Assembly (NCBI GenBank): GCA_964655005.1
Contig: CAZZKE010000036.1
Coordinates: 1-30,542 of the forward strand
Source of the DNA: CAZZKE01 sp964655005
GTDB taxonomy: Bacteria; Pseudomonadota; Alphaproteobacteria; Rhodospirillales; JABHCV01
Reading direction: 5' to 3'
Length of the DNA: 30,542 bases
In this document: positions 8,869-16,913 of the stretch, in pieces
Layout of the letters: each line of letters opens with the position of its first letter
Numbering within the stretch: position 1 is the first letter of the stretch
Program-made: the position numbers and the translations under genes
Notes under the pieces: model-generated
Told to the model about the DNA's origin: nothing
The model's input: the letters and a program-made list of their open reading frames with translations, nothing else
Database searches by the model: none

Positions 8869-10698
8869 TTACCCGGAATCCTGCGTATTTTTTCGCTTGT
8901 TCAAACGGTAAGCCAGTTGCGGCCTGGTCATGCCCAGCAGCCGGGCCGCCGCCGACAGGTTGCCGTTGCTGCGCTTTACCGCCCTGACAAGGATTTCGCC
9001 TTCCATGTCGTCGAGCGATTTCTCGCCGGCGAACAGGCTTTCGATAAGCGGAAGCCGGTTCCCGCCCGGTTCATCCTGGTCACCCTGGCCCCCTTCGTTG
9101 GCGCGCAGTTCCCCGGAACCATCAAGTTTCAACATCCTGGAAGGTATTTCATCATCCGCCGTGAACAGATGCACCAGATCCACCGGTTCCCCATCATCGG
9201 TCAGGATAACCGCCCGTTCGATCATATTTTCCAGTTCGCGGATGTTGCCGGGGTAGGTGAATTCATAAAGCGCATCGACGGCCCTGGCGGTGAACCCGGT
9301 CACCTTTTTGCCGTGCATCACCGTAAACCGGCGCAGGAAATGATCCATCAGCAACGGGATGTCATCCCGACGTTCCCGCAACGGCGGAATATGAATCGGG
9401 AAGACGTTCAGCCGAAACAGCAAGTCATTGCGGAAAGTCCCGTCATCTACGGCTTCCCTTAGGTTGGCATTGGTCGCGGCGATGATCCGGACATCTATGG
9501 AAATCGTCCTGACGCCGCCGACCCGCTCGATTTCCTTTTCCTGAATGGCCCGCAGCAGTTTTATCTGGGCCGGCATGGACAGGGTCCGGACCTCGTCGAG
9601 AAACAGCGTTCCGCCATCGGCCCGCTCGAAACGCCCGGGGCGCGACGCCACGGCCCCGGTATAGGCCCCCTTTTCGACGCCGAACAATTCCGATTCGATA
9701 AGGGTTTCCGGAATCGCCGCGCAGTTGACCGCAATGAAGGGTTTTTCGCGGCGTTTGCTGGCCCGGTGCAGGGTGCGGGCGAACTTTTCCTTGCCGACCC
9801 CGGTTTCACCGAAAAAAAGCGTCGTCGCGTTGGTCCCGGCGACCTTGCGGATAAGATGGCAGGTCGCCACGAAACCGGCGGACGCGCCGACCAGATCGGC
9901 CGACAGCCCCGGCATGTCGCGGCGAAAATCGTTGTTCGCGGCCGACGGCGAAGCCACCGCCCGGCGCTCGAACCTGTTAGCGAAATCCTCGGGCTGCAAG
10001 GCGCGCAGGTCTTCCTCGATACCATGCCGGCCGGCCTCCGGCCAGGCCTCGACGGGCTTGCCGACCATGCGGCACCGATGGGCCCCCATGGCGCGGCATT
10101 CGACCTCCTTGAAAAGTACGTTCTTGCCCAGAAAACCGCTGGCGTAGCCTGACAAATAACCAATTTGCATCCAGCATACGGGGGTCTTGGATATCCCGTA
10201 GGCGCTGGCATGAAAATCCGCCTCGAAGGATTCCGGCCACGAAAAATCGCCGTAAAACCGGCCCGCCGAGACATCTATTTCAAGGGCCAGCGGTTCCGGC
10301 GCAGAGACCCCTTGCAGGATGCGCAATTGCGGCCCGACAAGAAAGGTTTCCCGAACCGAGTGATGCGGCCTGATCTTGCGCGCCAGTGCCGCGTCGCGGG
10401 CCCCCGAGGCGTATCCCATACGGGTCAGGAAACCGCGCGCCTTTTCCGTCCCGAGGGAATCGATGAGTTCCCGGCGCAACGAATTCAGGGTCGATAAATG
10501 GATCAGGGCGACCCGCTGGGTGTCGAGCCAGATGCGCCCTTCCTTGAGCGCAAACCGCAGACGCGAGGCAAGATCGCCGATATCCGGCTGGCTTATGTCG
10601 TCTACATGATCCGCCCCGACCAGCCGCCCGGTCGCCAGCCGCACGGCATCCTGCTGTTCGACCGGCGTGGTGAAGCCGGTGTCGCCGTCATCGGTCAT
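8869..10698 (-). CDS. Sigma54-dependent transcriptional activator, XylR/DmpR family (aromatic-responsive)
   Basis: Enhancer-binding activator of 609 aa. The N-terminal XylR_N/V4R sensing region (about 40-218) contains the family signature around PVCWMQIGYLSGYASGF and KEVECRAMGAHRC; Cys175, Cys201 and Cys209 are placed like the metal-site cysteines of this group. The AAA+ domain (about 265-495) has Walker A GETGVGKE, the sigma54-contact loop as GAYTGA (344-349, Tyr in place of the common Phe) and Walker B GGTLFLDEV. A Fis-type helix-turn-helix closes the protein (GNLSAAARLLGMTRPQLAYR). In characterised relatives (XylR, DmpR, MopR) phenols or other aromatics bind the N-terminal domain and relieve repression of ATPase activity. 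It is divergent from the aromatic carboxylation operon, which has a sigma54 promoter, so it is the inferred activator of that operon. The start at 10698 follows a weak G-rich ribosome site. Confidence 0.93.
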   Translation of the reverse strand: MTDDGDTGFTTPVEQQDAVRLATGRLVGADHVDDISQPDIGDLASRLRFALKEGRIWLDTQRVALIHLSTLNSLRRELIDSLGTEKARGFLTRMGYASGARDAALARKIRPHHSVRETFLVGPQLRILQGVSAPEPLALEIDVSAGRFYGDFSWPESFEADFHASAYGISKTPVCWMQIGYLSGYASGFLGKNVLFKEVECRAMGAHRCRMVGKPVEAWPEAGRHGIEEDLRALQPEDFANRFERRAVASPSAANNDFRRDMPGLSADLVGASAGFVATCHLIRKVAGTNATTLFFGETGVGKEKFARTLHRASKRREKPFIAVNCAAIPETLIESELFGVEKGAYTGAVASRPGRFERADGGTLFLDEVRTLSMPAQIKLLRAIQEKEIERVGGVRTISIDVRIIAATNANLREAVDDGTFRNDLLFRLNVFPIHIPPLRERRDDIPLLMDHFLRRFTVMHGKKVTGFTARAVDALYEFTYPGNIRELENMIERAVILTDDGEPVDLVHLFTADDEIPSRMLKLDGSGELRANEGGQGDQDEPGGNRLPLIESLFAGEKSLDDMEGEILVRAVKRSNGNLSAAARLLGMTRPQLAYRLNKRKNTQDSG

Positions 10699-10721
10699 AT
10701 CCCAATCCCACCCTGTTTAAC

Positions 10722-10735
10722 TATATGATCACATA
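10722..10735. promoter_or_regulatory. Near-palindrome upstream of the sigma54 regulator gene
   Basis: TATATGATCACATA is a 14-bp dyad centred on GATC, with six of seven half-site positions matching. It lies 24 nt upstream of the regulator start codon, where it could overlap that gene's promoter as an operator or autoregulatory site. No protein can be assigned to it from sequence alone. Confidence 0.3.
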
Positions 10736-10756
10736 ACGGCATAAACTGCACAACTT

Positions 10757-10839
10757 AATTTGATGAAATGATTAAATACAATGGACAGTTATCCACATAC
10801 TGAAAATTCATCATTGGGATTCTGGTAATTCGTATCATT
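10757..10839. promoter_or_regulatory. Candidate upstream activator sites for the XylR/DmpR-type regulator
   Basis: An AT-rich segment in the 341-nt divergent intergenic region (10699-11039). TGATGAA occurs at 10761-10767 and inverted at 10807-10813. AATTC followed by ATCATT occurs at 10805-10815 and again at 10827-10839, about two helical turns apart. TTAAT/ATTAA arms flank 10757-10777. The segment lies roughly 125-210 bp upstream of the predicted transcription start, the distance at which XylR-family activators bind. The repeats do not match the TTGATCAATTGATCAA XylR consensus closely, so the assignment is inferred from position and symmetry. Confidence 0.35.
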
Positions 10840-10938
10840 TTAATATGCCTCGTATACCCCTTGATATTATGCGGATAAATCGCTGCTGATTATTTCCTGT
10901 GTGGCCGTTTGGGCCATTCCTGGCCACATCGCTTCAGT

Positions 10939-10953
10939 TGGCACGGTCATTGC
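10939..10953 (+). promoter_or_regulatory. Sigma54 (-24/-12) promoter of the aromatic carboxylation operon
   Basis: TGGCAC-N5-TTGC matches the RpoN consensus exactly, with the invariant GG (10940-10941) and GC (10952-10953) separated by 10 nt. Transcription would start near 10965, leaving a leader of about 75 nt before the first gene. The promoter faces the operon, and the divergent gene encodes a sigma54 activator, which makes a functional assignment strong. Confidence 0.85.
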
Positions 10954-11039
10954 CAAGGAACTATTGAGACGGCCCCGCCCAAGGGGTCGCCGTTTCAATG
11001 CGGAAAAGACGGTCCGCGCAAACAGGGGAGGACAGTAAT

Positions 11040-12884
11040 ATGGCGAATAGTAAAGGAAAATTCCCGGTTCCAGGTGAACTGGAGACGATACCCGGCACCG
11101 AGGGCTGGGAACGCATGTATCCGTATCAGTACGAATTTGTGACCGACGACCCCGAACGGCAGAAATACGATGAAGAGACATTCTGGTTTTACGACGGGCT
11201 GCACTACCCGGAACCGCTATACCCATTCGACACGATCTGGGATGAAGCATGGTTCCTGGCGCTTTCGCAATACAGCCACCGGATATTTTCGATCCCGCCG
11301 GTGATGGGTGTCGATCACCGCATGAAAAACGGCTACGTCTACATTTCGCCGGTTCCGGTAAAAGACCCGGACGAAATAGGCGCTCGCGTCGCCGACTTCA
11401 TGGAAAGGGCCGGCCACTACTACCAGAACTGGAACGAACTGGAAGCCAAGTGGGAAGTCAAGATGAAGGCGACCATCGCCACACTTGAAGCGGTTGAAAT
11501 TCCTCCCCTTCCGGTTTTAGAGGACATCGCCGTGGTCACCGAGGGGCTCGGCGAATCGAAAGGCTATCATCTGCTGAAAGCCTATGACGATGTCATCGAT
11601 CTGGGCATCCGGTGCTGGCAATATCACTTCGAGTTTCTCAATCTCGGTTACGCCGCCTATGTGACCTTCATGGGACACTGCCAGAAAATATGGCCCGATA
11701 TTCCGCTGCAACGGGTAACCCAGATGATTTCGGGCATCGATGTAATCATGTATCAGCCCGATGAAGAACTGAAGAATCTGGCCCGCAAAGCGGTCGAACT
11801 GGGCCTGGTCGAGGCCATCAAATCCGATCCCTCCTTCGCCACGATCAAGGAAGAACTGGGGAAAACCGATAACGGCAAACAATGGCTGGAGGCCTTTGAA
11901 AAGGCCCGCTATCCATGGTTCCATGTCTCGACCGGCACCGGCTGGTATCACCATGACCGGTCCTGGAACGATGACCTGGATGTGCCGCTTTTGGCGATCT
12001 GCACCTATGCCGACAAGGTCGCGGCGGGCCAGACAATCGACCGCCCGATGGAGAAAGTTCGCCAGGAACGCGACCGCATCACCAAGGAATATCGTGACCT
12101 GATCGACAACGACGAAGACCGCGAGGCCTTCGACCAGTTGCTGGGCACGGCGAAAACGGTGTTCCCCTACGTCGAGAACCATTTGTTCTATGTGGAACAC
12201 TGGTTCCATTCGGTGTTCTGGAACAAAATCCGCGAAGTCGGCGCGATCATGAAGGATCACGGCTTCATTGAAGATGTCGAAGATATCTGGCTGCTCAAAC
12301 GCGGCGAGATCAAGGATGCCCTGTGGGACCTGGTGACCGCCTGGGCGACCGGCGTCAAGCCCCGTGGGCCAAAAGTCTGGCCGCCGGAAATCGAATGGCG
12401 CAAGGGGGTCATGGAGAAATTCCGCGCCTGGTCGCCGCCGCCGGCCCTGGGCCCGGTCCCCGAGGTCATTCAGGAGCCCTTCACCGTGGTTCTGTGGGGC
12501 GTCACCAATGATTCGCTGGACAACTGGGCCGAAGTAGCCGAGGCCGGAAAAAGTGGCGACGTATCATCCTTCAAGGGTTTTGCCGGCAGCCCCGGCACCG
12601 TCGAGGGCAAGGCCCGGGTGTGCCGCACGGTGAAGGATATCGGCGATCTGAAGGAGGGTGAAATCCTCGTCGCGCCGACCACATCGCCGTCATGGGCGCC
12701 GGCCTTCGTCAAGATCAGGGCCTGCGTCACCGATGTCGGCGGCGTGATGAGCCACGCCGCGATCGTCTGCCGTGAATATGGCGTGCCGGCGGTGGTCGGC
12801 ACTGGTCACGCCACCAAGGTAGTCAAGACGGGTCAGTCGATCAGGGTCAACGGATCGACCGGCGAGATCGAGATAATCGGCTAA
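11040..12884 (+). CDS. ppsA: PEP-utilizing enzyme, phenylphosphate synthase alpha-like subunit
   Basis: A 614-aa protein resembling the C-terminal part of PEP synthase. The last 100 residues or so form the swivelling phosphohistidine domain: FAGSPGTVEGKARV, then EILVAPTTSPSW and GGVMSHAAIVCREYGVPAVV, with the predicted phospho-acceptor His at about residue 572. The large N-terminal part (about 1-500) is presumably the substrate-side domain. In Thauera aromatica, phenylphosphate synthase is split into a roughly 70-kDa protein of this type plus a 40-kDa ATP-binding protein; the histidine is phosphorylated and then phosphorylates phenol. Size, gene order and context fit. The ATG at 11040 is chosen over an upstream in-frame ATG (10998) because AGGGGAGG (11024-11031) sits 8 nt before it. 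Phenol is an inferred substrate; another phenolic is possible. Confidence 0.8.
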   Translation: MANSKGKFPVPGELETIPGTEGWERMYPYQYEFVTDDPERQKYDEETFWFYDGLHYPEPLYPFDTIWDEAWFLALSQYSHRIFSIPPVMGVDHRMKNGYVYISPVPVKDPDEIGARVADFMERAGHYYQNWNELEAKWEVKMKATIATLEAVEIPPLPVLEDIAVVTEGLGESKGYHLLKAYDDVIDLGIRCWQYHFEFLNLGYAAYVTFMGHCQKIWPDIPLQRVTQMISGIDVIMYQPDEELKNLARKAVELGLVEAIKSDPSFATIKEELGKTDNGKQWLEAFEKARYPWFHVSTGTGWYHHDRSWNDDLDVPLLAICTYADKVAAGQTIDRPMEKVRQERDRITKEYRDLIDNDEDREAFDQLLGTAKTVFPYVENHLFYVEHWFHSVFWNKIREVGAIMKDHGFIEDVEDIWLLKRGEIKDALWDLVTAWATGVKPRGPKVWPPEIEWRKGVMEKFRAWSPPPALGPVPEVIQEPFTVVLWGVTNDSLDNWAEVAEAGKSGDVSSFKGFAGSPGTVEGKARVCRTVKDIGDLKEGEILVAPTTSPSWAPAFVKIRACVTDVGGVMSHAAIVCREYGVPAVVGTGHATKVVKTGQSIRVNGSTGEIEIIG

Positions 12885-12891
12885 CAGACTC

Positions 12892-12923
12892 TGCCGGGGC
12901 GGCCCGAGAGGGCAGCCCCGGCA
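12892..12923 (+). other. Strong intercistronic RNA hairpin between ppsA- and ppsB-like genes
   Basis: TGCCGGGGC (12892-12900) pairs perfectly with GCCCCGGCA (12915-12923). The enclosed sequence adds a GCCC-GAGA-GGGC tetraloop stem, separated by a single G/A mismatch. No T-run follows, so it does not look like an intrinsic terminator; it is more likely to affect mRNA processing, stability or the relative expression of the two subunits. Confidence 0.7.
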
Positions 12924-12946
12924 AGTCCTCTACGCAGGAACAACCC

Positions 12947-14029
12947 ATGCCCGTTGCCCTTCCCCTTGTCTGTCGTTTCGAAGACTGCAACAAGCAATCA
13001 ATAGCCCTGGTCGGAGGCAAATGCGCTTCCCTCGGAGAACTTATCGGCGCCGGTGTCAGGGTGCCGCCGGGATTCGCCGTAACGACCGCCGGATATCGGC
13101 AGTTTATCGAACAAAACGGCATTTTCGAAACTATTCACCAGTCGCTTGATGACCTGACCGAAGACGATATTGAAGGTCAGGAAAAAGCCAGCGCAAACAT
13201 CCGCGCGCTTATTGAAAATGCCCCGTTTTCGGTCGAACTGGAAGATTCCATAGCCGAACTTTACCGGCACCTGTCGAACAGTTGCAACCGGCCGGCGGCG
13301 CCGGTCGCCGTGCGTTCAAGCGCCACCGCCGAGGATTTACCGGACGCCAGCTTCGCCGGGCAACAGGATACGTTCCTGTGGGTTCGCGGTATCGACGATG
13401 TGCTGAGCAACGCCAAAAAATGTTTTTCAAGCCTGTTTACGGCGCGCGCCATCGCCTATCGCATCCGTAACAATTTCGACCACCGTGACGTCGCCATCAG
13501 CGTCGGCATTCAGAAAATGGCCAACTCCTACGCCGCCGGCGTGATGTTCACCCTGAACCCGACAACCGGCGACCGTTCGATGATCCTGATAAATTCCAGC
13601 TTCGGTTTCGGCGAAGCCGTGGTTTCAGGCGAAGTCACACCGGATGTATTCATGGTCAACAAGGTGTCGCTGGATACCGTCGAACGGACCATTACCCGTA
13701 AAGAAATGGCCTATGTGGTCGACCACGAGAACCATTGTTCGGTACTGACCGAACTGCCGCCGGAACGCCAGAATGTGCAGTCCATCGTAGATGAGGAAAT
13801 CACCGAACTGGCCCGCATGGGCAAGGCTATCGAAAAGCACTACGGACGCCCCATGGACATTGAATGGGCGGTCGATAACGACCTGCCTGTGGGCGGCAAT
13901 ATTTTTATCCTTCAGGCCCGGCCCGAGACCGTCTGGGCGAACAAGAAATCCAAGCCCGTAAGCGGCGGCGCCAAGAATCCAATGGAACATATCCTGTCTT
14001 CGGTAATGGCCGGAATCAGGACCAGTTGA
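12947..14029 (+). CDS. ppsB: PEP synthase N-terminal-like ATP-binding protein, phenylphosphate synthase beta-like subunit
   Basis: A 360-aa protein covering only the PPDK_N ATP-grasp domain of PEP synthase. It shows VGGKCASLGEL near the N terminus, VAVRSSATAEDLPDASFAGQ (about 119-138), YAAGVMFTLNPTTGD, and IFILQARPETVW near the C terminus. It has no phosphohistidine swivel domain; that function is carried by the preceding gene. The split matches the two-protein core of Thauera phenylphosphate synthase, in which this subunit uses ATP to phosphorylate the catalytic histidine of the partner. AGGA lies a few bases upstream of the ATG. Free-standing PPDK_N proteins of other function exist, but adjacency to its missing half and to a UbiD-type carboxylase favours this role. 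Confidence 0.8.
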   Translation: MPVALPLVCRFEDCNKQSIALVGGKCASLGELIGAGVRVPPGFAVTTAGYRQFIEQNGIFETIHQSLDDLTEDDIEGQEKASANIRALIENAPFSVELEDSIAELYRHLSNSCNRPAAPVAVRSSATAEDLPDASFAGQQDTFLWVRGIDDVLSNAKKCFSSLFTARAIAYRIRNNFDHRDVAISVGIQKMANSYAAGVMFTLNPTTGDRSMILINSSFGFGEAVVSGEVTPDVFMVNKVSLDTVERTITRKEMAYVVDHENHCSVLTELPPERQNVQSIVDEEITELARMGKAIEKHYGRPMDIEWAVDNDLPVGGNIFILQARPETVWANKKSKPVSGGAKNPMEHILSSVMAGIRTS

Positions 14030-14075
14030 CCGTTCCGGCAACCTTCACAAGAAATCACAAACAAGGGAAAAAACA

Positions 14076-15554
14076 ATGATTGACGATATCAGAAGCTACA
14101 TAGCCGCCCTGGAAGAGGCCGGCGAACTCCGGCGGATCACGGCCGAGGTCGATTCGAAATTCGAACTTTGCCATGTCTCGAAAGTAAACGAGGAGCAAAA
14201 AGGCCCGGCCCTTCTATACGAAAACGTCAAAGACTTCGATATCCCGGTGTTCACCAGCGCCTTCACGACGCCAAGACGCCTGGCCATCGCCCTGGAACAG
14301 GACCACGACCTGTCGATGAGCGAACTTTCCAGAACCTGGATGAAGCTGACCACCCAGGACCTGGTAGAACCGGAATTCGTGGACAATCCGGCGGTCATGG
14401 AAAACGTTATCGAAGGTGACGATGTCGACATCACTAAATTTCCCTCGCCCTGGTTTTATCCCGAAGACGGGGGCCGTTTCTTCGTTACCTCCGGGTTTTT
14501 CGTAACCCAGGATCCCGATACCGGCTGGACCAATCTGGGCACCTATCGTTCACAGGTTTTGGGAAAAAACATTCTCGGGTCGCAAATCATCAAGGGCAAG
14601 CACGGCGACTTCCACATGAAACAATACGCCGAACGCGGCGAGTTGATGCCTGCGGCGGCGGTCGTCGGAACCGACCCGGTGCTGTTCCTGGCCAGTTCGA
14701 CCCTGGTTAGCGCCCAGACCGACGAATACAACATCGCCGGCGCCCTGCGGCAGCGTCCGGTGCCGGTCTTCAAGTCGGATTTGACCGGCCTGACGCTGCC
14801 GGCCAACGCCGAAATCATCGCCGAAGGCTACATCGATCCGAATGAATTGATGGAAGAAGGGCCGTTCGGCGAATACACCGGTTATTATTCCGGCAACAAG
14901 GGCAAGGATTATCCGAAACCGGTGCTGCGCATCAAACGCATCCTGCATCGTAACAAGCCGGTCATGTGGTCGACCACGGTTGGCAAACCGATCAACGATA
15001 TCCACATGATCCAGTCGCTCAACCGGACCGCCACCCTGTGGCACGACCTTGAAACCATGAAGGTGCCGGGCATCGAAAGCGTCTACATCCCGCCGGAAGC
15101 CTGTGGCCGTTTCTGGGCCGTGGTTTCGGTACGCCAGAAGTATCCGGGTCATTCGAACCATGTGGGTAACGCGGTTATCGCCTCGACCACCGGCCACTAC
15201 GGCCTCAAGGGGGTGATCGTCGTCGATCATGATATCCAGGCAGACGACTGGGACCGTATCTGGTGGGCGCTATCGACCCGCTTCGATCCCAAACGCTCGG
15301 CCCAGATCATCGATCGCGGCCGCTCGACACCGCTCGACCCCGGCCTGCCCATCGACGCCCGCGACATTACCAGCCGCATTATCCTGGATGCCTGTACGCC
15401 GTTCGAGTGGGAGAACAAGCCGAACGAAATTTTCATGGATCGCGAGATCCTTCAGAAAGTTTCGGACCGCTGGAATGAATACGGGTTCGAGGGGGCCAGC
15501 CCGGTTTCCAATTTGATCGACCGTCTGACCCGGCCGGAACCCAGCAAGAAGTAA
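14076..15554 (+). CDS. UbiD-family (de)carboxylase, probable phenylphosphate carboxylase-type subunit
   Basis: A 492-aa UbiD-family enzyme that would use prenylated FMN to carboxylate or decarboxylate an aromatic or unsaturated substrate. Diagnostic stretches are NLGTYRSQVLG, PAAAVVGTDPVLFLASS, EEGPFGEYTGYYSG (with the conserved acidic catalytic residues) and KPVMWSTTVGKP. In Thauera, phenylphosphate is carboxylated to 4-hydroxybenzoate by a complex with two UbiD-like subunits; here only one copy is present. Its position after both phenylphosphate-synthase-like genes supports action on a phosphorylated phenol, but direct decarboxylation of a hydroxybenzoate is an alternative. AAGGGAAA precedes the ATG at normal distance. 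The UbiX encoded four genes downstream would supply the cofactor. Confidence 0.85.
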   Translation: MIDDIRSYIAALEEAGELRRITAEVDSKFELCHVSKVNEEQKGPALLYENVKDFDIPVFTSAFTTPRRLAIALEQDHDLSMSELSRTWMKLTTQDLVEPEFVDNPAVMENVIEGDDVDITKFPSPWFYPEDGGRFFVTSGFFVTQDPDTGWTNLGTYRSQVLGKNILGSQIIKGKHGDFHMKQYAERGELMPAAAVVGTDPVLFLASSTLVSAQTDEYNIAGALRQRPVPVFKSDLTGLTLPANAEIIAEGYIDPNELMEEGPFGEYTGYYSGNKGKDYPKPVLRIKRILHRNKPVMWSTTVGKPINDIHMIQSLNRTATLWHDLETMKVPGIESVYIPPEACGRFWAVVSVRQKYPGHSNHVGNAVIASTTGHYGLKGVIVVDHDIQADDWDRIWWALSTRFDPKRSAQIIDRGRSTPLDPGLPIDARDITSRIILDACTPFEWENKPNEIFMDREILQKVSDRWNEYGFEGASPVSNLIDRLTRPEPSKK

Positions 15555-15573
15555 TCTGGGACGTCGGACCGAA

Positions 15574-15615
15574 CCCGGCACGCCGTCAATCTCCCGAATG
15601 GGGCGGCGTGCCGGG
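15574..15615 (+). other. Strong intercistronic RNA hairpin after the UbiD-type gene
   Basis: CCCGGCACGCCG (15574-15585) is perfectly complementary to CGGCGTGCCGGG (15604-15615), giving a 12-bp GC-rich stem. An 18-nt loop can itself form a short CCC/GGG helix. It lies in the 102-nt gap before the UPF0261 gene and is followed by an A-rich stretch, not a T-run. A stability or processing element, or partial attenuation, is more likely than full termination. Confidence 0.7.
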
Positions 15616-15656
15616 AACGGCAAAAGAAACAATTTATTTGCTGGGGAAAGACCGCA

Positions 15657-16913
15657 TTGGTAGAGCAAAAAGGCATCGTCATAATCTGCAACCTGGATAC
15701 CCGGGGCGAAGATATCGTGTTCGTCAAGGAATTGATCGAGGGACGCGGCCATCGGGCGATCCTGCTGGATTTCAGCATGGAGGAACCACCCCCCTTCCCC
15801 GGCGATATCCGGACCGAGACGGTGGCCGAACGCGGCGGCTTGCCAATCGAAACCGTACGCCAGAAATATCGTTCGGACCGGAACGCCGCGACCGAAAACC
15901 AGATCCGCGGCGCCGCCGCAATCGTCGATGAGTTAATGCGCGACGGCAAGGTTCATGGCGTATTCGGTGTCGGCGGCGGCACCGCGACCCTGGTCGCCAC
16001 CAGCATCATGAAACGCCTGCCCTTCGGCCTGCCCAAGGTGATGGCCTCGCCAATGGCGGCGCATCCGCGCTATATCGACAAATACGTCGGCACCCGCGAC
16101 ATCACCATGCATCACACGGTTCTCGACATCGTTAAAATGAACCCCCTGCTGAAGGCGCAGATCACCAACGCGGTCGGCGCCGTTTGCGGCATGGTAGAAA
16201 TGACCATGGGAACCGAGTTCAGTTTCGACAAGCCGGTGGTCGCCATTACCGGCTTCGGTTTCGGTGAAATGGCGGTGCAGTCGGCGGTCGGGATGCTTGA
16301 GGAGGCCGGCTTCGTTCCGATCGTCTGTCACGCCCAGGGCAAGGGCGACAAGGCGATGGAGGAAATGATCCGCGACGGCGCCTTCGACGGCGTCATCGAT
16401 ATCTGCATCGGCGGCATCATGGAAAACCTGTTCGACGGTAACCGCGACCCCGGCCCCGACCGCCTGATGGCGGCGGTCGAAACCGGCATCCCGACGGTTC
16501 TGGCGCCTTGCGGCCTGGATATTTTGAGTTACGGGGGGCGCCCGGACAAGCTCGCCGAAACCGCCGACCGGGTGCAATACGTACAGGACAAGCTGCGGGT
16601 CCAGGTTCGCACCACCGCCGAAGAATTGCGCCGGGCCGCCGATGTCATCGCCGAACGGTTAAATAAGTCGAAAGGGCCCTTCACCTTCCTGATCCCGTCG
16701 CAGGGTTGGTCGTCGCTCGACAAGCCGGGACAGGCTATCTACGATCCCCAGGCAGACTCGGCCTTCGTCTCCCGGTTGCAGGAAAAAATAAATGACAAAT
16801 CGGCCGTCAAGGAACTCGACTTGCATCTTTACACGGCGGAATTCGCCCGCGCCGCAGTCGATGAATTCGCCCGGCTTTACGCCGCCAATGTGGCACAAGG
16901 AACGAAAACATGA
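15657..16913 (+). CDS. UPF0261 / Tm-1-like ATP-binding domain protein
   Basis: A 418-aa member of UPF0261 (Tm-1-like domain). It shows the N-terminal nucleotide-binding-like start IVIICNLDTRGEDIVFV, the glycine-rich GVFGVGGGTATLVATSIM (about 101-118), a central VMASPMAAHP and VGTRDI segment, and a second half with ITGFGFGEMAVQSAVGMLE and PTVLAPCGLDILSYGG. The family is named after tomato Tm-1, whose N-terminal domain binds ATP; the bacterial proteins have no firmly established activity. The start is TTG at 15657, supported by GGGGA 9 nt upstream and the absence of an in-frame ATG. It overlaps the CBS-domain gene by ATGA. Its presence inside a phenylphosphate-type operon is unusual, and any role is speculative. 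Confidence 0.85.
   Translation: MVEQKGIVIICNLDTRGEDIVFVKELIEGRGHRAILLDFSMEEPPPFPGDIRTETVAERGGLPIETVRQKYRSDRNAATENQIRGAAAIVDELMRDGKVHGVFGVGGGTATLVATSIMKRLPFGLPKVMASPMAAHPRYIDKYVGTRDITMHHTVLDIVKMNPLLKAQITNAVGAVCGMVEMTMGTEFSFDKPVVAITGFGFGEMAVQSAVGMLEEAGFVPIVCHAQGKGDKAMEEMIRDGAFDGVIDICIGGIMENLFDGNRDPGPDRLMAAVETGIPTVLAPCGLDILSYGGRPDKLAETADRVQYVQDKLRVQVRTTAEELRRAADVIAERLNKSKGPFTFLIPSQGWSSLDKPGQAIYDPQADSAFVSRLQEKINDKSAVKELDLHLYTAEFARAAVDEFARLYAANVAQGTKT

Noticed and set aside
10850..10875. IHF site between the candidate activator sites and the sigma54 promoter
   Set aside because: The minus-strand TATCAAGGGGTAT matches only the left half of the IHF consensus; the TTR half fails.
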